DNA of 64,000 nucleotides, from assembly GCF_000801105.2 (NCBI RefSeq), contig NC_079512.1:248001-312000 (forward strand), read 5' to 3'. The stretch comes from Raphanus sativus. Taxonomy: Eukaryota > Streptophyta > Magnoliopsida > Brassicales > Brassicaceae. The notes under the pieces are model-generated. The model was not told where the DNA came from. It saw nothing but the letters and a program-made list of their open reading frames with translations, and ran no database searches. The position numbers were made by a program, and so were the translations under genes. Shown one piece after another: positions 32,701 through 46,116 of this stretch (position 1 is the stretch's first letter; each line of letters starts with the position of its first letter).

Positions 32701-35700
32701 ATCTTTGTTGTCTTCTTTTCTCTAGAAATAAGGATTCTATAATAGTAACTCCATTAATCTACGCATATATTAAAATTCTAGTAAAAGTAAATATTAAAAA
32801 ATTAGAATGATTCCTATATACCATGAATATAGTTTAGAATAGATTAATTCAAATGTCGAATGTAGTTTGAAATTTTAAACAAAAGTGAAGAGTATAAACT
32901 TCAGTATATAGAGGATTTACCAAAACATCATTATTTTAGAAGGGTTAACCCACGGATTTTGAAAAATTTTCAAAATATAAAAATCTGGTTTTAGTGTATA
33001 GTTTCATCGATAGTACACAAAGATGATGGTCAAAGAGTCTAAAATATTTGTAGTATCTATTTCTCTAGATAATAAAGATTTTAAATGGTAATTCCACTAA
33101 TCTAGCCAGTATATGAAATTTTAACCAAAACTAAATATTAAAACATAGAATGATTTCTATATACAATGAAAGATAGTTTAGAATACTAATAAAATTTAGA
33201 ATGTGGTTTGAAATTTAAACAAAAAGTAAAGAGTATAAATTTCTAGTATATAGAGCATTTACCGAAAACTCATTATTTTAGAAGGGGTAACCAACATATT
33301 TTGAAAATAAAATCAAAAATATGGAAATCTGGTTTTTAGTGTATATTTTCATCGAGCAAATAACATAAGATGATGGTCAAAGTTTATAACCACTGTTGTC
33401 TCCGTTTCTAGATAATGAAAAATTTATAATGCTAATTCCACTTCTCTAGGTAGTATATGAAATTTTAGTAAACTAAGTATTAAAAAATTAGAATGATTCC
33501 TATATACAATGAAATATAGTTTAGAATACATTAGTTCAAATAGAAATGTGGTTTGAAATTTTTAACAAAAGTAAAAAGTATAAGCATCAGTATATATAGC
33601 ATTTACCGAAAACTCAATATTTTAGAAGGGGGTTAAACCCACGGATTTTGGAAAAATTTCAAAAATATGAAAATCTGGTTTTAATGTTTAGTTTCATCGA
33701 GAACTAACATAAGATGATGGTCAAAGAGTTTAGAACCTCTGTTGTCTCCGTTTCTCTAGATAATGAAGGTTTTATAATGCTAATTCCACTAATCTAGACA
33801 TCATATGAAATTTTAGTAAACTAAATATTAAAAAATTAGAATGATTCCTGTATACCATGAAAGATAGATTAGAATACATTAATTCAAATGTAGGATGTGG
33901 TTTGAAATTTTTAAACTAAATTAAAGAGTGTAAACATTAGTATATAGAGCATTTATCGAAAACACAATATTTTTGAAAGGGTTAACCCACGGATTTTGAT
34001 AAAATTTCAAAAAATGAAAATCTGGTTTTATTGTATAATTTCATCGAGCATTGACATAAGATGATGGTCAAAGAGTTTAGAACCTTTGTAGTCTCCGTTT
34101 CTCTAGATAATAAAGATTTTATAATGGTAATTCCACTAATCTAGGCAGGATATGATTTTTACCAAACTATATACTAAAAAATTAGAAGATTTCTATATAC
34201 ATTGAAAGATAGTTTAGAATACCTTAATTCAAATTTAGAATGTGGTTTGAAATTTTTAAACAAAAGTAAAGAGTAAATTTCAGTATATAGAGCATTTACA
34301 GAAAACTCACCCACGGATTTTGGAAAAAAGTTCAAAAATATGAAAATATGGTTTTAGTGTATAGTTTCATCGAGCGTTAACATAAGATGATGGTCAAAGA
34401 GTTTAGAACCTTTGTAGTCTCTGTTTCTCTAGATAATAAAAATTTTATAATGGTAATTCCACTAATCTATGTAGTATATGAATTTAACCAAACTAAATAT
34501 TAAAAACATAGAATGATTCTTATATACCATTAGAAATAGTTTAGAATACCTTAATTCAAATTTAGAATGTGGTTTGAAAATTTTAAACAAAAATAAAGAG
34601 TAAAAGTTTCAACATATAGAGCATTTACCGAAACCTCATTATTTTAGAAAGGGTTAACCCACGGATTTTGGAAAAAAATTCAAAAAAATGAAATATGGTT
34701 TTAGTGTATAGTTTCATCGAGCACTAACATAAGATGATGGTCAAAGGGTTTAGAGCCACTGTTGTCTCAGTTTCTCTAGATAATGAAGATTTTATAATGT
34801 TAATTCCACTAATCTAGGCAGTAAATGAAATTTTAGTAAACTAAATATAAAAATTAGAATAATTACTATATACCATTATAGTTTAGAATACATTAATTCA
34901 AATTCAGAATATGGTTTGAAAATTTTAAAGAAAAGTAAAGAGTATAAACATTAGTATATAGAGCATTTACCGAAAACTCACCCACGGATTTTGGAAAAAT
35001 TTCAGAAATATGAAAATCTAGTTTTAATGTATAGTATCATCGAGCACTAAGCTAAGATGATGGTCAAAGAGTTTAGAACATCTGTTGTCTCCGTTTCTCT
35101 AGATAATGAAGATCTTATAATGCTAATTTCACTAATCTAGGCAGTATATGAAACTTTATTAAACAAAATATTAAAAATTAGAATGATTCCTATATAAAAT
35201 TAAAGATAGTTTAGAATACACTAACTCAAATGCTGAATATGGTTTGAATTTTTTAAAGAAAATTAAAGAGTATAAACATCAGTATATAGAGCATTTACCG
35301 AAAATTCATTATTTTAGACGGGGGTTTTCCCACTGATTTTGGAAAAATTTCAGAAATATGAAAATCTAGTTTTAATTTATAGTATCATCGAGCACTAAGC
35401 TAAGATGATGGCCAAAGAGTTTAGAACATCTGTTGTCTCTGTTTCTCTAGATAATGAATATCTTATAATGCTAATTCCACTAATTGAGGCAGTATATGAA
35501 ACTTTAGTAAACTAAATATTAAAAAATTAGAATGATTCATATATACCATGAAAGATAGTTTAGATCATTAATTCAAAATGTAGAATTTGGTTTGAAATTT
35601 TTAAAGTAAAGTGAAGAGTATAAACTTCAGTATAAAGGGGATTTACCGAAAACTCAATATTTTTAAAAGGGTTAAACAATGGATTTTGAAAAAAAAATCA

Positions 35701-38700
35701 AAAAATATGAAAATCTGGTTTATTTTTATATTTTTATCGAGCACTGACATAAGATGGATGGTAAAAGAGTTTAGAACCGTAGTCTCCGCTCTAGATAATA
35801 AAGATTTATAATGGTAATTCCATTTAATCTAGGCAGTATATGAAATTGTACTAAACTAAAAATTAAAAAGAATGATTCCAATATACCCATTAAAAAATAA
35901 TTTAGAATACCTTAATTCAAATTTAGAATGTGGTTTGAAATTTTTTCAACAAAAGTGAAGAGTATAAACTTCAATATAATGGAGGATTTACCAAAAACTC
36001 ATTATTTTAGAAGGGGTAACCAACGGATTTTGGAAAATTTTCAAAAATATAAAAATCTGGTTTTAGTGTATAATATCATGGAGCAGTAACATAGATGATG
36101 GTCAAAGATTATAGAACTTTTTAGTCACCTTTTCTCTAGATAATAAAGATTTTATAATGGTAACTCTACTAATCTAGGCAGTATATGAAATTTTACCAAA
36201 CTAATTATTAAAAACATAGAATAATTCCTATATGCACCATGAAATATAGTTTAGAATATCTTAATTCAAATTTAGAATGTGTTTGAAAATTTTAAACAAA
36301 AGTAAAGAGTATAAATTTCAGTATATAGAACATTATCGAAAACTCATTATTTTAGAAAGGGTTAACCCACAGATTTGGAAAAAAAATCAAAAATATGAAA
36401 ATCTGGGTTTAGTATATAGTTTCATCGAGAACTAACATAAGATGATGGTCAAAGAGTTTAGAACCTCTGTTGTCTCCATTTCTCTAGATAATGAAGATTT
36501 TATAATGCCAATTCAATGATCTAGGCAGTATATGAAATTTTTTTACACTAAATATTAAAAATTAGAATGATTCCAATATACCATGAAAGATATTTTAGAA
36601 TAAATTAATTCAAATGTCGAATGTGGTTTGAAATTTTTAAACAAAGTGAAGAGTATAAATTTCATTATATAGGGGATTTACCGAAAAATCAATATTTTTG
36701 AAGGGGTAACCCACATATTTTGAAACAAATTCAAAATATGAAATTTGGTTTTAGTGTATATTTTTCATCGAGCACTGACATAAGATGATGATAAAACAGC
36801 TTAGAACCTTTGTAGTCTCCGTGTTCTAGACAATGAAAGATTTTATAATGTTAATTCGATTGATTTAGGCAGTATATGAAATTTTACTAAACTAAATATT
36901 AAAAAATAGAATGATTCCAATATACCATGAAAAGATAGTTTAGAATAAATTAATTCAAAATGTCGAATGTGATTTGAATTTTTTAAACAAAAGTGAGTAT
37001 AAACCTCAGTATATAAATTGATTTTACCAAAAAATAATTATTTTAGAAGGGGTTAACCCACGGATTTTGGAAAATTTTCAAAATTATAAAAATCTGGTTT
37101 TTAGTGTATAGTTCATCGAGCAGTAACTTAAGATGATGGTCAAAGAGTTTAGAATCTTTGTTGTCTCCGTTCTATAGATAATAAATATTGTATAATGGTA
37201 AATCCACTAATCTAGGCAGTATATGAAATTTTACCAAACTAAATATTAAAAACATAGAGTGATTCCTATATACCATGAAAGAATATATTAGAATACTAAT
37301 TCAAAAATAAAAATATGAAAATCTGATTTTAGTTTTAGTTTCATCGAACACTAACATAAGATGTTGGTCAAAGAGTTTAGAACCTCTGTTTGTTCCTTCT
37401 TTCTCTAGACAATGAAGATTTTATAATGTTAATTCGATTGATCTAGACAGTATATGAAATTTTATTAAACTAAATATAAAAAAATTAGAATGATTCCAAT
37501 ATATCATGAAGATAGTTTAAAATACATTAATTCAAATGTAGAATGTGTTTGAAATTTTTAAACAAAGTAAAGGGTATAAACTTCAGTATATAGAGGCATT
37601 TACCAAAAAACTCATTAGTTTAGAAGGGATTACCCACGGAATTTGGAAATTTTTTAAAAATATAAAAACGGTTTTAGTGTATAGTTTCATCGAGAACTAA
37701 CATAAGATGATGGTCAAAGAGTTTAGAACCTTGTTGTCTCTGTTTCTCTAGATAATGAAAATTTTATAATGCTAATTCCAATAATCTAAGCAGTATATAA
37801 AATTTAAATAAACTAAATATAAAACCTTAAATGATTCCTATATACCATGAAAGATAGTTTACAATACATTAATTCAAATGTAGAATGTCGTTTGAATTTT
37901 TTAAACAAAAGTAAATAGTATAAACTTCAGTATATAGAGCATTTACCGAAAAAACTATTATTTAAGAAGGATTAACCCACGGATTTTGCAAAATTTCAAA
38001 AATATGGAAATCTTGTCTTAGTGTATAGTTTCTTCGAGAACTAACATAAAGATGATGGTCAAAGTGTTTAGTACCTCTTTTGTCTCCGTTTCTCTAGATA
38101 ATGAAGATTTTATAATGATAATTCCACTAATCTAGGCAGTATATAAAATTTTAATGAACTAAATTTTTAAAAATTAGAATGATTCCTATATAGCATGAAA
38201 TATAGTTTAGAATACATTAATTCAAATGTAGAATGTGGTTTGAATTTTTAAACAAAAGTAAAGAGTATAAAGTTCAGTATATAGATCATTTACCGAAAAC
38301 TCATTATTTAAAAAGGGGTTAACCCACAGATTTTGGAAAAAATTCAAAAATATGAAATCTGGTTTAGTGTATAGTTTTATCGAGAACTAACATAAGATTG
38401 ATGGTCAAATAGTTTAGAACCCTTTGTAGTCTCCGTTTCTATAGATAATAATATTGTATAGTGGTAAATCCACTAATCTAGCAGTATATGAAATTTTACC
38501 AAACTAAATATTATAAACATAGAATGATTCTTATTAGCATGAAAGATAGTTTAGAATACCTTAATTCAAAAAATCAAAATATGAAAATCTGGTTTTAGTT
38601 TATAGTTCATCGAGCATTAACATAAGATGATGGTCAAAGAGTTTAGAAACCTCTGTTGTCTCCTTCTTTCTCTAGATAATGAAGATTTTATAATGCAATT

Positions 38701-41700
38701 CACTAACTAGGCAGTATATAAAATGAAAGAATTTTCCGATGTGCCACACTTTTCGGGAACAATGTGAAGTCAGTACCCCATGAAAGGAAAATGTATAACG
38801 AGGTCCCCTTTTTCAAAATACCAGCGCTACCCTTCATAATTGGCAGCTAATGGCAAACCGTTGGCAAGCAAACCCTTGGCAAGGTAATGGCAATGATACG
38901 TAATGGCAGGGTTAATGGCACGGCTTCACGGCAAGATAATGGCAATGATAAAAAGGTTTGTTGACAAGGAATTTTTCTTCTGATTGATCAGCATTTGCCT
39001 CTTTGTTGATCTTATAAACCTTTATATGTCGTGTGCAAATCTTTTTATGATCATCATGTTGTGTATCTGATTTCTAAATGATAAAAAAAATTATTGATAA
39101 AAAATTATTGGGTTATTAGAGACATAAATATAAAAAAACCTTTAAACAAAGATGTTTTGAGGAAGTAAAGAGTATAAACTTCAGTATATATAGAGGCATT
39201 ACCGAAAACTCATTATTTTAGAAGGGGTTAACCCACGGATTTTAGAAGAATTTTCAAAAATATGAAAATCTGGTTTGGTGTATAGTTTCATCGAGATTAA
39301 CATAAAATGATAGTCAAAGAGTTTAGAACTTTTGTAGTCTCCGTTTCTCTAGATAATAAAGATTTTATAATGGAATTCCACTAATCTAGGAAGTATATGA
39401 ATTTTTAACCAACTAAATATAAAAACATAGAATGATTCCAATATACCATGAAAGATAGTTTAGAATACCTTAATTAAAATTTAGAATGTGGTTTGAAATT
39501 TTTAAACAAAAGTAAAAGAGTATAAATTTCATTATATAGAGAATTTACCGAAACTCATTATTTTAGTAAGGGACCCACGGATTTTGGAAAAAATTCAAAA
39601 AAATGAAAATCTGGTTTTAGGGTATAGTTTTCATCGAGCACTAAGATAAGATGATGGTCAAAAGAGTTTAGAACCTCTGTTTGTCTCCGTTTCTCTAAAT
39701 AATGAAGATTTTATAATGCTAATTCCACTAATCTAGGCAGTACATAAAATTTTAGTAAACTAAATATTAAAAAATTAGAATGAATCATATATATCATGAA
39801 GATAGTTTAGAATATATTAATTCAAGTTAGAATGTGGTTTGAAATTTTTTAAATAAAAGTAAAGGGTATAAACTTTAGTATACAGGGGATTTACCGAAAA
39901 CTCATTATTTTAGAGGGGTTAACCCACGGATTTGGAAATTTTTTAAAAATATGAAAGTCTGGTTTTAGTGTAGATTTTCATCGAGCGCTGACATAAGATG
40001 ATGGTCAAAGAGTTTAGAACCTCTGTTGTCTCCGTTTCTCTAAATAATGAAGATTTAATAAAGAAGACTTTATAAAGCTAATTCCACTAATCTAGGCAGT
40101 ATATAAAATTTAATAAACTAAATATTAAACATTAGAATGATTCCTATATACCATGAAAGATAGTTACAATACATTAATCAAATCTAGAATGTGGTTTAAA
40201 TTTTAAACAAAAGTAAAGAGTATAAACTTCATGATATAGAGCATTTACCGAAAACTCATTATTTTTAAAAGGGGTTAACCTACGGATTTTGGGAAAATTT
40301 CAAAAAATACGAAAATCTGGTTTTAGTGTTAGTTTCATCGAGAACTAACATAAGATGATTGTCAAAGAGTTTAGTACCTCTGTGTCTCCGTTTCTCTAGA
40401 TAATGAAGATTTTATAATGTTATTCCACAAATATAGGCACTATATAAAATTTTAGTAAACTAAATAATAAAAAATTAGAATGTTCCTATATACCATGAAA
40501 GATAGCTTAGAATACATTAATTCAAATGTAGAATGTGGTTTGAAATTTTTAAATAATTGTAAAGAGGTATAAACTTCAGTATATAGAACATTTACCGAAA
40601 ACTCATTTTTTTAGAAAGGGTTAACCCACAGATTTTGGAAAATTTTCAAAAATATGAAAATCTGATTTTAGTGTATAATCTCATCGAGAATTAAATAACA
40701 TAAATGATGGTCAAAAGAGTTTAGAACCTTTGTAGTCTCCGTTTCTCTAGATAATAAATATTTTATAATGGTAATTCCCTAATCTAGGGTAAGTAATATG
40801 AAATTTAACCAAACTAAATATTAAAAACATAGAATGATTCCTATTACCATGAAAGATATTTTAGAATACCTTAATTAAAATTTTAGAATGTGGTTTAATT
40901 TTTTAAACAAAAGTAAAGAGTATAAATTTCAGTATATAAGATTTACCGAAAACTCATTATTTTTAGTAGGGGAAAACCATGGATTTTTGGAAAAAATTCA
41001 AAAATTAAAAATTTGGTTTTAGTGTATAGTTTCATCGAGCACTAACATAAGATGATGGTCAAAGAGTTTAGAACCTCTGTTATCTCCGTTTCTCTAGATA
41101 ATGAAAATTTTATAATGCTAATTCCACTAATCTAAGCAGTACATAAATTTTTAGAAAACTAAATATTTAAAAATTAGAATGATTCCTATATACCATGAAA
41201 ATATTTTACAATACATTAATTCAAATGTAGAATGTGGTTTGAAATTTTTAAACAAAAGTAAAGGCATAAACTTCAGTATATAGGGGATTTACCTAAAACT
41301 CATTATTTTAGAGGGGTTAACCCACGGATTTTGGAAAATTTTCAAAATATGAAATCTTGTTTTAGTGTATAGTTTCATCGAGAAACTAACATAAGATGAT
41401 GGTCAAAGATTTTAGAACCTCTGTTGTCTCCGTTTCTCTATATAATGAAGATGTTATAATGCTAATTCAACTAATCTATGCAGTATATATATTTTACAAA
41501 ATAAATTTTAAAAATTAGAATGATTCCTATATAACATGAAATATAGTTTAGAATACATTAATTCAAATGTAGAATGTGGTTTGAAATTTTTAAACAAAAA
41601 GTAAAGAGTATAAACTTCAGTATATAGAGCATTTACCGAAAACTCATTATTTTAAAAGGAGTTAACCCACAGATTTTGGAAAAAATTTCAAAAAATATGA

Positions 41701-44514
41701 AAATCTGGTTTTAGTGTATAGTTTCATCGAGAATTAACATAAATGACGGTCAAAGAGTTTAAACCTCTGTTGTCTCTATTTCTAGATAATGAAGATTTTA
41801 TAATGCTAATTCCACTAATCTAGGCAGTATATAATATTTTAATAAACCAAATTTTAAAAAAATAGAATGATTCCCTATATACCATGAAAGATAGTTTAGA
41901 ATACATTAATTTAAATGTAAAATGTGGTTTGAAATTTTAAACAAAAGTAAAGAGTATTAAACTTCAGTATATAGAGCATTGACCGAAAACTCATTATTTT
42001 AGAAGGGGTTACCCACGGATTTTGGAAAAATTTTCAAAAATATGAAAATCTGGTTTTAGTGTGTAGTTTCATCGAGAAACAACATAAGATGATGGTCAAA
42101 GAGTTTAGAACCACTGTTGTCTCTGTTTTCTCTAGATAAGGAAGAATTTATAAAGCTAATTCCACTAATCAAGGCAGTATATAAAATTTTAATAAACTAA
42201 ATTTAAGAAATTAGAATGATTCCTATATACCATGAAATATAGTTTAGAATGCATTAATTCAAAGTATAAAGTGGTTTGAAAATTTTAATAAAAGTAAAGA
42301 GTATAGACTTCAGTATATAGAGTATTTACCAAAAACTCATTATTTTAAAAAGGGTTAACCCACGGATTTTGGAAAATTTTCAAAAAAATTGAAAATCTTG
42401 GTTTAGTGTATAGTTTCATCGAGAACTAACTTAAGATGATGGTCAAAGAGTTTAGAACTTCTGTTGTCTCCGTTTCTCTAGATAAGAAAGATTTTATAAT
42501 GATAATTTTCACTAATCTAAGCAGTATATAATATTTTAATAAATTAAATTAAAAAAATAGAATGATTCTATATACCATTAAAGATAGTTTAGAATACATT
42601 AATTCAATTTTGAATGTGTTTAGAAATTTTAAACAAAAGTAAAGAGTAATAAACTTCAGTATATAGAGCATTTACCGAAACTCATTATTTTAAAAGGGGT
42701 AACCCACGGATTTTGGAAAAATTTCAAAAATATGAAAATCTGGTTTCATCGGAGAACTAACATAAGATGATGGTCAAGAGTTTAGAACCTCTGTTGTCTC
42801 CGTTTCTCTAGATAATGAAGATTTATAATGCTAATTCCACTAATTTAGGCAGTATATAAAATTTTAATAAACTAAATATTAAAAAATTAGAATTATTCCT
42901 ATTACCATGAAAGATATTTTAGGATACATTAATTCAAATGTAGAATGTGGTTTGAAAAAATTAAACAAAAGTAAAGTATAAAACTTGAGTATAGAGAGCA
43001 TTTACCGAAAACTCTTCATTTTAGAAGGGGTTAACCCACGGATTTTAGAAAATTTCAAAAAAATGAAAATCTGGGTTTTAGTGTATAGTTTCATCGAGAA
43101 ATAACATAAGATGATGGTCAAAGAGGTTAGTTCCTTGTGTTGTCCCCGTTTCTCTAGATAATGAAGATTTTATAATGATATTCACAAATCTAGCAGTATA
43201 TAAAATTTTAGTAAACTAAATATTTTTAAAAGAATGATTACTATATACCATAAAGATAGTTTAGAATATATTAATTAAATGTAGAATGTGGTTTGAAATT
43301 TATTAATTTAAACAAAAGTAAAGGGTAATTCAGAATTTATATTGTTAGGGGATTTACCAAAATCTCATTATTTTAGAGGGGTTAACCCATGGATTTTGAA
43401 AAATTTTTAAAAATATGAAAATCTTGTTTACTGTATATTTTCATCGAGCACTGACATAAGATGATGGCCAAAGAGTTTAATACCTTTGTAGTCTCCGTTC
43501 TCTAGATAATGAAGATTTTTATATCCATTTGATCTAGGAAATATATGAAATTTTACAAAACTAAATATTAAAAATTAGAATGATTCCTATATACCATGAA
43601 AGATAGTTTAGAATATATTAATTCAAATTTATAAGTGGTTTGAAATTTTTAAACAAAAGTAAAGGGTATAAACTTTAGTATATAGAGCATTTACCCGAAA
43701 ACTCATTATTTTAGAAGGGGTTACCCACGGATTTTGGAAAATTTTCAAAAATAATGAAAATCTGGTTTTAGTGTATAGTTTCATTGAGAACTAACATAAT
43801 ATGATGGTCAAAGAGTTTTAGAACCCCTGTTGTCTCCGTTGCTCTAGATAAATAAAGATTTTAAATCTAATTCAACTAATCTAGGCAGTATATAAAATTT
43901 TAAATAAACTAAATTTAAAAAATTAGAATGATTCTTATATACCATGAAATATAGATTAGAATACATTAATTCAAATGTAGAATGTGGTTTGAATTTTTAA
44001 ACAAAAGTACAGAGTATAAACTTCAGCATATATAAAAATGTACGGAAAACTCATTATTTTAGAAGAAGTGTTACCCATAGATTTTGGAAATTTTCAAAAA
44101 TATGAAAATGTTGTTTAAGTGTATAGTTTCATCGAGAACTAACATAAGATGATGGTCAAAGAGTTTAGAGCCCATGTGTCTCCGTTTCTCTAGATAATGA
44201 AGATCTTATATTGGTAATCCAATAATCTAGGCAGTATATAAAATTTTAATAAAATAAATTTTAAAAATTAGAATGATTCCTATATACCAAGAAATATAGT
44301 TTAGAATGCATTAATTAAAATGTAGAAAGTGGTTTGAAATTTTAAACAAAGTAAAGAGTATAAACTTCAGTATATAGAAACATTTACCGAAAACTCATTT
44401 ATTTGAAAGGGGTTAACCCACGGATTTTGAAAAAAAATCAAAAATATGAAAATCTGGTTTTAGTGTAAGTTTCATAGAGAACTAATATAAGATGATGGTC
44501 AAAGAGTTTAGAAC
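29769..44514 (+). repeat. ~350-bp tandem satellite array 1, about 40 monomers
   Basis: Head-to-tail monomers of about 345-355 bp, all in one orientation, traced by GAATGATTCCTATATACCAT, then GGGGTTAACCCACGGATTTT, then TTTCATCGAGCACTAACATA. Two sequence types alternate irregularly: one with CTTTGTAGTC, AATAAAG and ATGGTAA, the other with CTCTGTTGTC, AATGAAG and ATGCTAA. Single-base indels are very common. No reading frame is conserved. Unit length and the distal chromosome-1-like context fit the ~350-bp subtelomeric repeat reported in Brassica; it is not the 176-bp centromeric repeat. The array is cut by a foreign insertion at 38722-39166 and by the assembly gap. Confidence 0.93.
38722..39166. 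mobile_element. Non-satellite insertion in array 1
   Basis: About 445 bases with no resemblance to the monomer. The left part starts GAATTTTCCGATGTGCCACA and is GC-richer. The middle has several TAATGGCAATGATA / GGCAAG words in an irregular repeat. The right part is AT-rich. Satellite sequence is broken on both sides at different monomer positions, so the insertion came with loss of satellite DNA. No inverted ends, tail or target duplication were seen; the element type is unknown. Confidence 0.6.
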
Positions 44515-44614
44515 NNNNNNNNNNNNNNNNNNNNNNNNNNNNNNNNNNNNNNNNNNNNNNNNNNNNNNNNNNNNNNNNNNNNNNNNNNNNNNNNNNNNNN
44601 NNNNNNNNNNNNNN
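44515..44614. other. Assembly gap, 100 N
   Basis: Exactly 100 N, the usual placeholder for a gap of unknown size. Satellite lies on the left and unique DNA on the right. Confidence 1.
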
Positions 44615-46048
44615 ATAAAACCAAATTTTTTTAAAAAAAATATTTAGTAAATTGGCCTATATATAGTTTTAAATCCTATAAAATTAATAAATATTCTCTA
44701 AACCTTAGCCTTGTTGAGTCCTAATATTTTTTGTGTTGTGGTTATCTACTTAACTCTAGTTATAAAATTATAAGAGTTACTATAGTTATATGTATGATTT
44801 GAGTATTATAAGTAATTTCTCTAAAATAATCCCTGAACATTAGCTAATTCTAGACTATTTCGTAAGCCATATCCATTTGTCTAAATAATCTATACTTATC
44901 CACTAGTCTAACTAGTTCTTATGATACTCCATGTTCATAACTTCACCCGTTTTCTCCATAATTTTGAAGCTTTTTTTTACTAGAAATCATTAATTCAACT
45001 GGAAAGAATCTTAGCCATTGTATCAGAAATTTTCAGTTCGTGGGATTGCTGTGTCAAAATTAATATTACATGATGTAGTTTCAGATCTGTGAGGATTACG
45101 TGCTTCAGTTTCGAATCTCCTAATAAAAAATAGATGTCCTTACCTCAGTCGGAAAGAATTTGTGACTATTGTGTTAGAGATCCCTAGTTTGAATGAAAGG
45201 ACGAAACTAATATTACATGTTGCGGTTTCGGGTCTGTGAGAATTACGAATTTCCCAAACATTCCGGTATTCAGAAAAAAATTGAAGTTTTCTGAACATCT
45301 TTCTTAGTTTTTCTTCTATTTTTGGCCATAGGTAAACTCTGCCCATCACTTGTTTTGGGTTAACTGAGAGAATATCCAAATTATCATTGCTCAAAACTTG
45401 ACTTTGCTTGATCTTTTCAGTCCTATGTGGCTTTGGATCATTCAGAACCTTTTTGATAACACGAGAATGTATCCCTCTTCTTAATTACGAGTTGCGTTAT
45501 AATGCCAACTGAGTTGCCTTCTATGTTGAGATGCTTGGCTTGCAGGTTTTGATATTGTAACAAGATTATTTCAGTGCCTACAATATAAGTTCCAGTTGAG
45601 AAAAAAAAATTATAGTCAATGCTGGTTGTTTTGTTTGATTCGGTGTAACTACTCGAGTATTGGACACTGACCCATGCTCGCACCACCAGGCTACGAGTAG
45701 TTATCAGATTAAACATCCCTTTCGGATGATTCGTGATTTAGGGTGGTTAGGCTATCTCCTTTCTATTTTGGCTTTATTAAGAGTTTGATTTGGTGGAAAC
45801 CCTTTGCATGTAAGCAAAATATTCATGTAACTTAAAAGCAATAATATATCAAAGTTGTGCAGGTAGATTTGTATACTTTATAATTAATAATATTTTGGCT
45901 CAATATACTTTATTAATTAGATCATCTTTTTATGTATTTTACTTTATGAGAAAGGTTAAGTAAACAACTCAAACAACAAAGGCAGGTACTTAAATAACTT
46001 AATTGTAAACAATTTTTACTTTTTCAGTAAGGTCTCTGTCTTCCATTT
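44615..46048. other. Intergenic upstream of GUS3, with a diverged duplication
   Basis: AT-rich. Two diverged copies of a ~110-bp segment (45001-45113 and 45151-45256) share GGAAAGAAT, TAATATTACATG and TCTGTGAGGATTACG-like words. The open frames at 45140-45394 and 45438-45716 have no recognisable domain, and I do not count them as genes. Confidence 0.5.
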
Positions 46049-46049
46049 G

Positions 46050-46066
46050 CATATATATATATATAA
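46050..46066 (+). promoter_or_regulatory. TATA region of GUS3
   Basis: A (TA)n run ends in TATAAAC about 50 bases before the ATG at 46117, a position suited to a TATA box with a short 5' UTR. Confidence 0.55.
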
Positions 46067-46116
46067 ACACCAAACCAGATCCCATTTTCTTATATGAAAA
46101 AATAAGGAAGAGAAAA

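Noticed and set aside
29769..44514. Possible CRISPR-like or gene array in the repeated region
   Set aside because: The ~350-bp units are contiguous, without spacers, full of indels and without a kept reading frame. This is satellite DNA in a plant genome.
45140..45716. Two minus-strand open frames (84 and 92 codons) upstream of GUS3
   Set aside because: No recognisable domain, and the first overlaps a diverged duplicated non-coding segment.
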